64,000 nt of DNA from Mesaphorura yosii (Eukaryota > Arthropoda > Collembola > Poduromorpha > Tullbergiidae): NCBI GenBank assembly GCA_009869945.1, contig WIXG01000015.1, forward strand, positions 372,001-436,000, written 5' to 3'. Below the pieces are notes generated by a model. It was not told where the DNA came from. It saw only the letters and a list, made by a program, of their open reading frames with translations, and ran no database searches. Position numbers and translations under genes: made by a program. This document shows positions 45,561 to 58,136 of this stretch, piece after piece. Positions within the stretch are counted from its first letter, which is position 1. Each line of letters starts with the position of its first letter.

Positions 45561-48555
45561 TAATTTAATAGATAAAAAGCATTATATGAAAGATTGAAAT
45601 GATTTAGAAGAAAATATTTTATAAATGCATTTATTTGATTGATAAAAAGATTTTAAAATGCGTATGACGGTGATTTGCATTTATTGCTGATTGATAAAAA
45701 TTTTATTTGAATGATGGTTCAATATATATTGCAAATTGTAGAATTCAAATTCGAAAATTCCAAAGTAGCTGTGGTTTGGTGTGATTTTCTTTGCCATTGC
45801 TTTGTTTAAGGTGGGATTATCTCCCAGAAACTCGCAAGTCGCAACCTGCAAATTGTGAATTGTGGCTCGCATCACATCGTGTCGCGGGTAAAAGATTGAA
45901 GATATTCAGAGAGCGCAGTGAGAATTTGTATACGCTCTGCCATCCATGCATGCATGCAACCACCGCACGGTCTTAAGCTTATGCATTACAGAAATATTAA
46001 TACGAGAACAGAAAATCTTTCCTTTTAGAAATTAGCAAGTTTTTTGTATCTCGTGTTTGCCATTTCACAGCTGCTTCTCTTCCTAATGCCAATGCCAGCG
46101 CAAGTAAGGGTTTGCTTTTGCTTGAAAAATTTGCAGCTCAGTGCAGAACGCATTTCGTATGTTTGTATACAAGATTTGGAAGTTCATTGTTCAGAGCAGT
46201 GAAACTCTGTCAATCTTACTGGCTTGGCTAGGTCGAATTTCAACTCTGCCGATAAAGACTCCTCTGCAGTATAAGTTAAACCTCCTTCAACTGAAAGTGG
46301 AACTTTGACATTTCTACAAATCAATGAATGGCATTTTCTTGGATTCCTAAATGCAATAGATTTTGCATCAAGTCGAGCATCATCGGCTGGCTAGAACACC
46401 TGCCAATTTGCAAAACACTTCAAACCACACAAAAATCATGTCATCACATTACGCGAATGGCGATGGCGAATTATGTAAAATCCAACAATAAGCACCATAA
46501 ATCACTCAAGTCGCAAATCAACCCATTGTGTTAAATCCAGGAAGCGTCAAAATACACTGCGTCTGGCAGTTGCAAGCGCAGCAAAGCCGCAGTGGCAGGT
46601 TGGATGAATTTAATAAGATTGTAATTTTGTAATTGTGATTTAATGTGCTTGGTGGGCAAAAACTGAAACATGGTGCATAAAATAGAAATCTTTCTGCATC
46701 AACTTCTGCATTCTGCATCTGCTTCGCCTTCGCATTCGGATTTTCACCCAATTTTTCGCTTACGACTTACATCTTTATGATGCCTACTCTAATTATGAAG
46801 TTCCTGCTTCATATGCAAAAATGCAAAGCACCGCACCGCATCAGAAGATGATGACAATAATAATGATTATGAATATTATTGTTGTGAGTCGTCTGTGAGG
46901 TGAGCGTTGCTCAGAGATTTTAAGATAAATTGCACGCACGCAGAGTATCACACATTACACCTCGAGCACGGCACACGTAAAGTGAAGGAATACACTAATT
47001 TGCTTTACTTGTGCTTTCTTGTCGCTGGCGTTGTCGCCAATTTCTGTTGTCATTCATCATTCATTCATGAATCATGAGAAAAATTCGCGATAGGCGACAG
47101 CAGCAATAGCAACGTGGCACAGCACGTGTGAGTGTGAATTACGAGTTCAAACTTTCGTAATAATTGATTTGATGAATGATTTGAACGTTTACTTCGTTTT
47201 ATGGGTTCTTGATTGTCTGATTCGTTTAGCAATGAACACTGGTGCCTTGCACTCTTGCACATTGCACCTGCAACTGCCTGCCTGCCTACTGCCGACTTGA
47301 GAGTCACGACTTTCGCGTTTTGCGAGCAAGCACCAATTTCCTGGCCTGAGAATCTGTATTACTAGATCATCAATTCTTACCTGCTTTGAGAACGTTCAGC
47401 CTAGCTTGCCTTGTGATTGTTAACTGCTTAAGCATCATTCAATTCATTGAATTGAAAGGACGTTGACATGCATGAGCAATTGCGAATGAATTGAAGTCTG
47501 CAATTTGTAGGCCAACCTGTGCAAAAAGGAAAAAAGATTTACCACATTTCTACGTGATTTTGCTGCGTTTTCATTCCAGAAATGAACCAAGGGTCTTGCT
47601 TCATTTCAGTGGAAGTAATTAAAGTATGCAAGCATATTTTGAGTCAGAAGTGTCCTCAATTCAATTTTTAGTTAATGAATTGTCAAGTAATCGGCAACGA
47701 TCGGACATTTGAATTTGACAGACTGTAATTGCAGTGACTCTCGTTATGGAAGATTAATCACCAAATATGCAAATATACATTCTCTCATTAATTATGATTA
47801 TTGTTGCCTTTCGCAATGATTCTCAGGAGCCGGATAATTTACTTCGATCCCCGTTTTGACTGGTCTGATGACATACACGATACTGGACGCAGTGTTGACA
47901 ATGCCTGCAGCCGTGATTTGGCAACAGTCGCACTTTGCGTACGGCTGAGTGATTTCATAAGAATCAGAATCATTTGGCTCAATTTCAGTAACTCAAGGCG
48001 CAGCCTGCATATTGCACAGCGCTTGCTTGTAGAAGGAGAAGGCTTTAACCTCTTCATTCTCTGTTCAGACTCAGACAATTACGTTTATTTTCTAGTAAAC
48101 AACACCCAACAATAAAATCTTGCCGATTTCTCTCGAAAACAACCAAAGTGGAGTACATTTCATTCATTGATCTCAGCTGTACGTACTGCGTCATAAAATA
48201 GAAACTTCTGCTCACTGCTGCGCTGTCTTATTTTAGTTTTATAACTAAATTACAGACAAGAATGGTTTAAAGTTAGACCACCACTTAAGTCCTGAAGTGC
48301 TTCACGTACGTAATTTCCTTGTTACTGTACTCGAGAAGGTGAAACCAACGCCAGCGCATTTGGCGTTTGCACCCTCAACAAACAAATCAGTCTATCATTA
48401 AACAAGAACTGTTTACGTAATCGTAACGAAAGGTTTATTTAAAGCAAGAAGGCAATGGGTAAGAAAATGAAAATCAAGTATTCGATGTGTTTCCGTGTTT
48501 ACTTTCTAAATAATTGCAATTGATATAATTTTTCAAGTATTAAGATTGCGCGTCG
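45561..48555. other. gene-poor intergenic stretch
   Basis: No exon is supported. The string tgattgataaaaa occurs twice within 70 bp near 45640-45705. An AT-rich imperfect palindrome built on aataatattattg-type sequence lies near 46855-46885. Confidence 0.5.
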
Positions 48556-48561
48556 TTTATT
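48556..48561 (-). promoter_or_regulatory. candidate poly(A) signal of FTCD
   Basis: TTTATT on + (AATAAA on -) lies 86 bp beyond the FTCD stop codon, the usual distance for a short 3' UTR. Confidence 0.5.
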
Positions 48562-48647
48562 AATCGTCGCTTTCAAGAACTTTTTCCACTGTAAGACTCA
48601 GATCCCCAGTGCCATAGCGGAGGTCGTATGCTTTGTGCAAACTGCTT

Positions 48648-50783
48648 TTATTTCGTCTCCAGTTTTTCCAGAATGCTGCTAGACCGTCCTTGCGCTTTCT
48701 TATAAAGCGAATTCACTTGCTGGCACAAGTTGACCTTCAAATCGGTGTCGACCAACGAGTCACAGTTGATTAGCACGTTGCAACGCGCGCCCCAAATTCC
48801 GGTCTCGACGCACTTCACCCCGACCTGAATGTCAGACAGGCAGTTTGGGTTTCCGATTTGACTAATTTTCTCCAGTGGGCCCCAGAGCTCGTCCAATGTC
48901 TTTGCTAGCTCCAGAGGAACCTTGATTGCATTCAGCAATGCGGTCTGTGATTCTTTCGAGTTTCCGTCTTTCGTCACTCTGCAGGCTTCCTGTCGGAGGT
49001 CATAAAAACGTTGTGTACTCGTACGCCTAATTAAAGCCGACCGCTGATCGGTTGATCGTGCATACGACATATTTTTCAAACGCATGAGTGTCCGCCTCGA
49101 CAAAGGGAAGCAGTTTATCAACGACCAGGTACAATGGAGGAATAACCGTCCGCATTTGGTCGTCGAGGTGGTCCCATTGCCGTTTACCAAATGTCAGCAG
49201 CCCCACCATGGCTCCTAAGGACGCGCCCTACAGAAATCTACATTTTAACTGAAGCCCCTCATAAATAACTACTTGAAAGTATTGTATTACCAATGCGCCA
49301 ACGAGTGCAGCAACTGAACCACCACCTGAAAAATTGGGAAACATGCTAAATTGGCTCTGAAATAGGTCACAGAAAGCATAAGATTGGGCGTGTCGATGTG
49401 ACTGACCTGGTGCAGATTTACGAGCTCGCACGTCATGCACAAAGTTCACAACTGTGGCATCCAACAATGGCTTTGGTGGATCACTCTGGCGTACTTTCCA
49501 TTCGATGATACGCTCCCTGCGAAGAAGCAAAACAAGACAATTGCCCCTTGTCAAGACAGGTACATTGTTTACTATTTACAGAGTAAGTTCTTTGAGGTCG
49601 CCGCATACTTTGGATCGAAAGGATACAATGACGAAAGTCCGAGTCTGTCGATTGCAAGCCGAACTTTCTGATCTTCGTCCAGGATGAACAGATTCTCCTC
49701 CTTGATGTAATATTCAGCCGCTGTCAGCAAGGCGGAGAGCGGGGTTAAGCCAACCAGCTCACTGCCGACCACCGACAGGTTCATCGATTTCGCAATTCGT
49801 TTGGCCTCTTCGTAAACTTGATGGAGTGCAGTTACATCGATGTCCGTGATGTTGACCGAGATTTGGGCCATATTGGCTTCGTCCAGCCACCAGCCAATTC
49901 CTTGCACCGCCTTGAATTTACCCGGTTGACCCGATCCACGTCCAGCTTCGCGTAAATCAAGTGCGATGCGGTGAGCTTGCTCCTTCGTTGAGAGCATGTT
50001 GATGTTGTATGCCAAAAGGAACTTCCTCGCACCTGTTTCATATCAGGGCACATGACTACTGTAACCATCTGCCGAAAACGCTTGGTTGTTTCGTACATAC
50101 CGACCATGGAAGCTCCCCATTGACCCACGAACTTGGCAGGACCAAAGTCCGGTTTCCATTCTTCTTGCGTAATCTACACCAAAGGAAGGTTTTAAATCGC
50201 AGTTCGCAGTTGGGACTGACCTTATTGGTTGTTCATCATTGCACAATGCAATAAGTACCTTTGCCGCCAATCCTTCGTACTCTCCAGCCCGGATTTGAGG
50301 GACACTTCTTCTGTAATCGTGTTTCGCTGCTGCCCCGTACAAATACACCGGGATGCCCAACTCCTTTGCTAGACGTTCGCCCATTTTTTTTGCACACTCC
50401 ACGCAGTCGTCCATGTTCACGTCTCGCACCGGGACGAAAGGGCACACGTCCATTGCGCCGAGCCGCGGATGCTCTCCTTTTTGCTGCGTCATGTCAATCA
50501 ACTTGTACGCGGTTTTGGCTGCCTCGAGGGCTCCTTCAATGACAGCATCTGGTGTGCCGACGAATGTGAAGACTGTTCTGTTTGTGGAGGCTCCGGGGTC
50601 CACGCCAAGAATACTGACGCCTTTCGTGTTTCGTATCGCATCGGCAATTGCGTCAAGAGTCTAAAGAAGATGATATACAAAGTCGAGTTGCTTTGCGACC
50701 GCAGCTTACGCTCTACGAAATCTCACCTCTTTCTTGACGCCCTCGGAGAAATTGGGCACGCACTCGACTAATCGACGATCCAT
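48648..50783 (-). CDS. FTCD: formimidoyltransferase-cyclodeaminase
   Basis: A bifunctional enzyme of histidine breakdown: it transfers the formimino group of formiminoglutamate to tetrahydrofolate, then deaminates the product to 5,10-methenyl-THF. Exons on the - strand: 50783-50727, 50660-50259, 50173-50101, 50032-49609, 49516-49407, 49325-49291, 49227-49066, 48989-48648. All joins are in phase, giving 534 aa (human about 541). The N-terminus reads [26 protein letters not shown] carries the predicted catalytic His83. [29 protein letters not shown] and [15 protein letters not shown] complete the transferase part. FDPKERIIEW links to the cyclodeaminase part with [17 protein letters not shown]-like [27 protein letters not shown] and NVLINC. 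Start 50783 matches the family; the frame stays open to ATG 50921, which would add a basic 46-residue leader. Confidence 0.97.
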
Positions 50784-52349
50784 TACTCCGAAATCAGTTG
50801 TATTTAGACGTCTTGCTCTGTGATAGAGGGATGTACAGTTGACAACGACGACCGCAGTGCTCCAGTTTTGAGTCAGGACTGACTTGGTTCTGTGGAAGAA
50901 GCTGCAGATGGATAAACTCATTTTATGACACAGCTTAGCATGGTGGATGGTAATTCGTAAGCAAACTACTTAAACATTGCGCAACAGGAGCCACGAGCAG
51001 CTGTGTTTTAATTAGAACAGTAAGATTAGATGACTTGAGAATAATTCATAAATTGTGTCTTGATCTCCTTTGGTACAAATATGTGAATTCATGTTGTGTG
51101 CTCTGGGCTACTTTGAGAGTGATAACTCAATATCTTTTAACTCTAAAACCACAAGTATCTTAAATTCTTTCAGCCTGTTTCCTCTGAGCATTTCAGCAGG
51201 GGAAGATTCACAATTTTTTCCAAGCAACATAAAGTGCAGTGGTTAAACACAAAGATAAAATTAGAATACAATTGACATTGGAACGTTGCAAGTTGCAAAG
51301 TCTATCCAAGCCAAAAATGAAATGATTACATCACTGATTGTGCGTTGCGCAAAAAGAACACCTTTGACTCCAACCCGCTAATAATGCAAAGCTGTCAATG
51401 TTCCATCGCGGTTCGCTAAGAGACGTTAATAAAAACGGCTCGGAATGTCTGCTGGAGACCTGTTCAGTAATGATGCATTAGTTTGACGGATAAGAGACGC
51501 AGGCGACATCACATACTTTGACCTTGTCACAACAATGACGAACTTCCTTCCAGACAAGAATTGAATAAGAACACGAAGAGAACATGTGGGCCATTGACGT
51601 ACTACCTAAAACAATCACATGATGCAAATGAACATTATTGCAAAACTGCACTCCAAACTTACATTATCCGCAAATTATCACGAGTAATTCCCACGCCTTT
51701 TCCTGCTGCAAATCGGAAATAATGTCCAACAAATACTAGTCCCATATTTCCGATTGAACCAGCATGGCTGAAAGGTGAACTGCTTGGACGGTCCGACGTC
51801 GAGACTTCACTATTCATGGAGGATAGTAATTAACCCAAAGTTATTCGACGAAAATATGTAATTTACATTGTATACAATTTACTATCGTCCATTAACTTTG
51901 AATTAACTAGGCAGGCATTGATATTTGAGTCATTTGTTAGTCAAGGTCAAAAATGACCGCGAATTGATCTTGGGACCTGGACTCCGAACATTTTGTGGCT
52001 TGTCACAGCACAGCTGGAGTCAATTACAATACGTATTTATAATTACTTTGTTCATTTTTTGCTTGAACTGGACTTTGGCTGTTTGGATCGGTTTACTGAC
52101 AATGGGAACTGGGAACTGGCTATGTACTGCTTACAACCCGCAGCCTCCTGAGAACCAACTGGACCTGGGTAGTTTCCTTTCTTTGTGAAGTCAATTGTTG
52201 CGTAACGTGTACCTTGCGGGTTGTGAATCTGTAATGATCGCAAGGGGATCATGCAAAAAACGATGCAAACAAGACTTCGACAGACTTTGTACTAGTGCTG
52301 CTACAACTCAGGCTCGCGTGCACGATAGCTGGTAATTATTCGATTTCCG
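50784..52349. other. intergenic stretch between FTCD and the secreted-protein gene
   Basis: This is a divergent promoter region for FTCD (-) and the secreted-protein gene (+). The first part (to 50921) can encode an in-frame N-terminal extension of FTCD. No other exon is supported. Confidence 0.5.
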
Positions 52350-52357
52350 TATAAAAG
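52350..52357 (+). promoter_or_regulatory. TATA box of the secreted-protein gene
   Basis: The string tataaaag lies about 210 bp before the start codon. Transcription would begin at about 52380. A 5' UTR exon then ends at 52471 (donor gtaag), and an 87-bp intron runs to the acceptor ctttctag at 52558, immediately before the ATG. This layout is typical of strongly expressed, regulated arthropod genes. Confidence 0.65.
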
Positions 52358-52558
52358 CACGGTTCTCAGAAGCAAGCGTCCACTTTGTCTTTGTATCGGT
52401 GTCCAGGCGATATCGTCTTTACTTTCTTCGACGTCCGTTCTCGCCAGCTATAAGAATTCTTCATTTCAACGGTAAGAAAATCCAACAATTTCGGATCTAG
52501 GCTCCTGGAGTGAATTGAGAGCAAAATTCGTGAATCTAATTTCCTGATTGCTTTCTAG

Positions 52559-53205
52559 ATGAAGTCCATGATCGTGCTTGTACTTTTGGCCGTCGTCACC
52601 GTCAGCGTCAACGCTGAACAGGAAAAGGGTAAGAACAGATTTATAATACAAGAAATGGAGTCGAAGTATACCAATTTCCTCTGTCTTGTTTTGTTGCAGT
52701 GTGCTTCCAAGCACCAGAATCCTGCAGCGAGCTTAGGGACGCCGCGAAGGGTTACATTCGAGGAGTGATGGCTCCACCGACGGGCGACATCGAGCAAGAC
52801 GCCCCAAAGGCCCTCGAGCACCTCCAGAACCTCTTCAGTCTGGCAGCCAAGTATGAGTGCAGGGTCGATAGCTGCAGATGCAATGCAGGCAAGCTGGAGT
52901 GCGCGCACGTGGCCGACAAGGTCCGAGCCGGGCTTGGCAAAACTGAGCCTCCAGCATGTGTCGCGGCCTCAGAGAAGGCTTCCGCTCATTTGGATGCGAT
53001 CAGACAGGCCGTGAAGGACGGCAACAGGCAGGGCATTGCTGATAACATCGGCGAGCTCCGAGCCGACCTCATCAAGGCCATTGAGGCCAAGAACTCCGAC
53101 GTCGTTACATGCCTGAAGGAGACCGTCGTCACTATTCGCGCTGGTCTGAAGGATAAGTTGAAGGAGCTTGTCATCCAGCCGAGCTGCGACTTCTGTCAGG
53201 CTTAA
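52559..53205 (+). CDS. secreted cysteine-rich protein, family not recognised
   Basis: Two coding exons (52559-52628, 52700-53205) join in phase to 191 aa. Residues 1 to about 19 form a signal peptide (MKSMIVLVLLAVVTVSVNA). The mature part has ten cysteines (VCF, ESCS, YEC, DSCRC, LEC, PAC, VTC, PSCDFC), with long amphipathic helical stretches between them, and ends CDFCQA. The coding exons are clearly richer in G/C third positions than neighbouring DNA, which suggests high expression. The promoter has a TATA box, and AATAAA is at 53266-53271. It is likely an extracellular or haemolymph, gut or cuticle-associated small protein. I cannot name a family, and it may be lineage-specific. Confidence 0.85.
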
Positions 53206-53265
53206 TCTGTGATAACCAACATGCTGCACTTAATATTACCAATTCTTCATTCTTCTTCGCCTTGA

Positions 53266-53271
53266 AATAAA
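53266..53271 (+). promoter_or_regulatory. poly(A) signal of the secreted-protein gene
   Basis: AATAAA lies 61 bp after the stop codon (ttgaaataaac). Confidence 0.75.
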
Positions 53272-54601
53272 CTTGCAGCTGCCCTGCCATATAAATCGTT
53301 GTAAAAAACCTTTTATTACTCATGTGACATAATTTCAATTGGATTTATTGCTTTAACAAAAGGGTAATTTGATTCATGTTTATTTTATTCCAAAAGATAC
53401 AGCACCTTACAAAATTACAATAAAAACCTGTTACCAAATTTCATTTTGCATAGTATAAACGGACCAATACATGGTACTCATAAACGCGTACAGGACAAAT
53501 GACATTCAATTTAGCAAGTAGTAGAATCAAGAATCTCTCTGAGGCTGCGCCATTGCACGTATTTTTTTCTAATCATAGACCGAATTTAACATTTAAGGAG
53601 TAAGATCCTGAAATAGGAATTTTGTGCTTTCAGAGTTTCAAATTGGCTACGATTACACAACGTTACAACATATTAACATAGCAAGTACACGTACGGCACA
53701 AAGTACAACATCAATGATTGACATGAAGTAGTAAGTAGAAAATTGTAATTGTAATTGTACAATAAATGAGCAAATCATTAGTTGAAAAAATTTCGAGTCA
53801 AATTACCAAGATCACATTATCATTAACCTATAACACATTATTATCAAAAACAGTCCAGTCATTTCTGAAGCCAATTACCAGTAGCAAGTCTTTAAAATGG
53901 GTTATTTGCATCCCGTAATTTTTGGGTTACTTGAAAATCGCCCCTTTCGAGGGATGAACTTCCTTTGCATACAAAATGTGGCCGATTGTATTTAAGTTAA
54001 CAGTGCGTCAGACGACTGGCAAGTGTGAGAGCAGTGCTAATAGCGTGCTAACATGAACGTTGGCTACTTCACAAGACACTATTTTACATTGATGCGCGGG
54101 CAAAGAGAACAATCCTGTGATATGTCATTGTTAGAGTGAATCGATTTACGAGTCTAGCAATTCTGATAGCAAATCAGGATGAATTTCTTTTGGAATTAAT
54201 ATAAGTTAAACCATTAACGAATTCAGTGCTTAGGTACAATGGAGGTAATACAATAAAGTTAATTAATTAGAATAAATAAAATTGCATAACTTTGGGTATT
54301 AAAATGGCACGGGAGTTCGTTTCATTTTTGTGATCCACATTATGCTGGAACTCAACAAAAATTAATACTAAGTTCACAATAATTATCAACTTATAGCATG
54401 ATATCATGTCATTTATCATTTGCGATATAACTTATAAAAAGTTAAAATGATTTAAATAATAATTAGTACAGAAAACGCACTGTCGTAAAGCTGGAGCTGG
54501 AGGGTCGACTCGTCAGCAATTTCTGAATAGATTTTCGTCGAATTTTTACAGTAGTCTTGATTGGTGAGAAAATACTCAACTGTCCGAATTCGAATTGATC
54601 A
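53272..54601 (-). other. AT-rich stretch, probably LRRFIP 3' UTR
   Basis: There is no coding signal. Candidate - strand AATAAA signals (TTTATT on +) occur at about 53310, 53343 and 53377. If one of these is used, LRRFIP has a 3' UTR of about 1.2 kb that nearly meets the convergent secreted-protein gene. A (aattgt)n run lies near 53738-53758. Confidence 0.4.
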
Positions 54602-57600
54602 CTACAATTCTTTGAGTAGAGTTGATTTGGCGGTTTTTAATTTGTCGAGTCTTTTTTGCAAGTGTGAGTTGGTTGTCTCCAATTCATCTAATCTTGATTG
54701 TGCTTCACGTAACTGAAATTGAAAACAATTCATTAGCATAAAGCACCGCTCCTGAAGACTTTCACATTCAGAATTGCTGCACACATAATAATGTTCTAGT
54801 TGCAAGTTGCAATAAAGTCAGAGAAAGCAGCACAGGACAAGACAGACAGTACAGTACATTTACGAGATAAGGAAACTAGAAATACCAAACCATGCAAAGA
54901 CCTTCTTCTCAAAATAGACAAGGGTACGCAATTCATGCAAAAATCGGTCTTTAGACTACGTGTTGTGCGAGTAGTCTAAATCCTGAACGAAAACACGGCT
55001 GATTATTTTAAGAGTGTGCATACAAGTGTGAAAAGTATTTATGAAATCTTACTTCTCGCTGCAGCTTTCTCTTATCGACCTTCAAGTCGTCCTCACGAGA
55101 TTCGGCCTCTTCGGATGACGTTTTGTATCGGGTGACCTGTCCATCCAATCGTGCAACCTAATTAATATGTAAAACGTTGTATCTGAAGTTAGCCCCGAAT
55201 AAATCAATTTAAGACATAGATGTGACAGTCCTTACATTTGCCTGCAATGTTGCAATTTCTTGCTCATACTTTTGAACCTTGAACTTGTACTCAGCCACTA
55301 TTTTACTTGCTTCACCTAAAATATGAGACTTAATTGAATCATTATGATCATGAAATAGTTTGCACCGATGAGTCGTCAAGCGACACTTACGCTGCACTTC
55401 AAAGTCTTCCTCGGGTCCATTTTGTGCATGAGAATTATTAACTGAATTATGACTTGAATACCCGCCTCTTGCATGATTTCTTTCCTCCTCTAAGTCTAGT
55501 TTGAGTCTTCTGATTTCGTCTTGTAAATCATTGTTTTCCTCTATCACCTTTTTCAATCTTACATCTAAAGAAAAGCAATCGAATCATTAATTTAACTTTT
55601 CACAAGCGCGTTATCATGTCCTGCCGCGTCCATACCTAAAGATCCTGTTCCTAGATTAGACAAGACATCTGCTGATTGTTGCGTAACAAGATTGCGTTTG
55701 ATTCTTGTTTCTCGCTCGCCATTACCAATATCCACCTCGACTTCACTCTCCACCACGACTAGACCATAATCCTGTAATCACCAGAACATACAATAATTTA
55801 GCTTGATTTCTTTAAATGAGAGCAAAAGTTTTATCATCACATTACACACCTTAATTAACTCATCTCTTTCGAGCAACTGGGCTTTGCAATACTCCAAGTC
55901 GAGCTTAAGTTGTGCCGAAATTCTTTTAAGGTTCTCATATTCACGGCATTTGTCTTTATGCTCTCGCTGTAGCTGGGCCATGTTCTCCTCGATATCCTCG
56001 ATCTTGTCCTTCAGGAGCTCAACCTGGTACGTTAAAGCTGATTTCTCATTGTCCAGTTGAGCATTTTGCACCATGGATTTTCGGAATTTATCTTCCAACT
56101 CCTTCAACTCGTGCTGGAATTAGTAAAGCAACACTTGAGATTTGTTTCGCTCCATTTAGACACATGAGTCCAGGTAACTGTAACTTACTCTCATATCTCT
56201 TAAGCTGACAATTCCATCTTCTGAAGAATCTTCGGAGCTGCGTCTGCTGGAGTGATAGCTTGCAGAACCAACCGAATGAGCCTGACTGCGATGATTTCCA
56301 ATAGCCACTCTGAATGCTGCGCGGTTGACGACATCTGTTAAAAGTTTAGAAGGCGATGATAAAGTTAAGCCATATACAAGTAAGTACCTGAGAGATTTCG
56401 CATACCTGTCGAATACATGTCGTACTGCTTATCAGCATTATCATCGGATTCCTTCTGTTGTTTCTCCAATTCTCGCATTCTTATTTCGCGTGCTTCTGCT
56501 CTCGCTTGCCTTCGGGCAGCCAACCGAGCCTCCGCCTGGAATAAACAGAAATAAACGGAATGATTAAATGAGAGCTCAAGGCTGGCCCAATTGGCGTGTT
56601 AGTGCTTTAGTAGTTGCAATTCGAAACAGTGAAAACCGAAGCCTTGGTTTTACGGTTTTCTTTTGCTCTTTATAAAATGGTAACAATGTCCCACAATGAA
56701 ATTCCTCAGACTAAATTCATTGTGTTGAGCAGTGTTCCAAAAGAGATGTAGATACAAACTTTGAGCTTTCGTCCTTCACAAGAATGAATTTTGGAAAAAG
56801 AAAGTGGCGTCTGGTCCGATAGATGGACGCATCTTTGATCTAATGCTAATGAGATTTATGCAGTACGTAATTAGTTACTAACTCCATTTTGCACATCAAC
56901 CAAGTAGTCCATAATGGAATGATCTTCTGACGACGGTTCTTCCACTAAACTAATACCACGTATTAAGCTCGGTCTTCTTGGACTTGTTTGTTTACTACTT
57001 GCGTGCGTGGAATCACTCAATTCAGTTGAGGAGTCTAAATCAGTTTCTTTGGAATGTTTGTCAGGAGTAGATGCGTTCACGTTGGGCTCGACTTCTTCCG
57101 GTAAGGAGTTCAAGTCGCGTTTGGGGGATGACGAAGTGGCGGGTAATGGCACATTTTGTATCACTGCAGAGGGTTCAATGCGAGGCTCCGTTTCTGACAC
57201 AGATTGCGCAGGCTCCTGAATTCCTTGCTCGACGCTTGGAGTCGGAGTTATGGAAGGCACAGTTTCATCAGGCACCACCACTGGACTAGACTCGTTTCCT
57301 CTAACCGGACATTCTTCATCGACGCACGTGCCTTCGTCGTCAAAGCTCCGAGTTTCATTTTCTACCGGTTCAAGAATTTTTTCTAACACTTTCTTCTCTG
57401 ATTCATTCTGATGGCTATCTGAAGTTATGGACGAGTCTTCTGTGCTCAACGTCGAAAGCGCCGACACTGCCCTCAGACTACTGCTGTCCTCACTGCCGAT
57501 TCCCTCTTTTGCGTCGCACCAAATTTCCGTCGACGTTGAGGACGATTCCTCTTCTTCCGATTGCACATTCTCGATAAGTTTGTTTACGATGTTTTCCTTT

Positions 57601-58136
57601 ATTTTGTCTTCCTTGACGGATTCATCTTCCGGTATCCTTATCTCCATGTTTGGGGATGGAGCAATGGTCGTCTCAATATGATCCGTATTTTTTACTTCTT
57701 TTGTTTCCGGTGACGGAATCGCGTCATCTCTCCTGCCATTGACGTTGCCATTTGCAACACCTGGGCTTTTGGGTACCGACGCGTCCTTTGCAGTAGAACC
57801 GGCTGCAAAACCGTTTTTGCTTTCTGGTGACTTCGGTCCAGAGCCGGAACTCTTGCTGTTTGAACTTGATTTCGCCTTTGAATCTCCCTGTGACGATTTG
57901 TTCTTCTGAGGGGTAGCGTTAGAATTCGACGTCTTTGCCTTGTTCGCACTACTGATGGTAGGCGCTAGTAATTTTGTTGGGGGTGAAGTCGAGGGCGATG
58001 CAGTAGTGTGAGTACGGGATTCGGATGTTGTGGACTGTGGAGTTGATGCAGCTGCTTCTGCCGGTCCGGTTGTTGCCGCCGCAGTTTTCTCTTTATCTTT
58101 CGCTTTCTTGGTTTTCTTTCTCTTCGGGTTCAACAT
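54602..58136 (-). CDS. LRRFIP: LRRFIP (Flightless-I-interacting coiled-coil protein), short-promoter form
   Basis: LRRFIP1/2 proteins bind Flightless-I and act in actin, Wnt and innate-immune signalling. Exons on the - strand: 58136-56883, 56535-56406, 56334-56189, 56113-55850, 55771-55636, 55564-55391, 55315-55236, 55157-55053, 54712-54602, all in phase (799 aa with this start). Core motifs: [20 protein letters not shown] (then RELEKQQKE); a Ser-rich [20 protein letters not shown]; and the coiled coil [24 protein letters not shown]..., [58 protein letters not shown] and [36 protein letters not shown]. The 418-codon first exon is low-complexity and acidic (Lys-rich start [15 protein letters not shown]) and not recognised elsewhere. 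It ends at donor gttagt in phase 0, as does the alternative upstream exon at 62392-63732. Confidence 0.88.

Noticed and set aside
47801-48115. 104-residue + strand frame 3' of FTCD
   Set aside because: It has no recognisable domain and no splice or poly(A) context fitting a gene.
51925-52188. 87-residue + strand frame with a hydrophobic core, 5' of the secreted-protein gene
   Set aside because: It lies in the promoter region directly upstream of the TATA box, with no family or codon-bias support.
57007-57681. Open frames on the + strand opposite the first LRRFIP exon
   Set aside because: They are antisense shadows of a 418-codon exon with a consistent phase-0 donor; there is no domain and no splice support.
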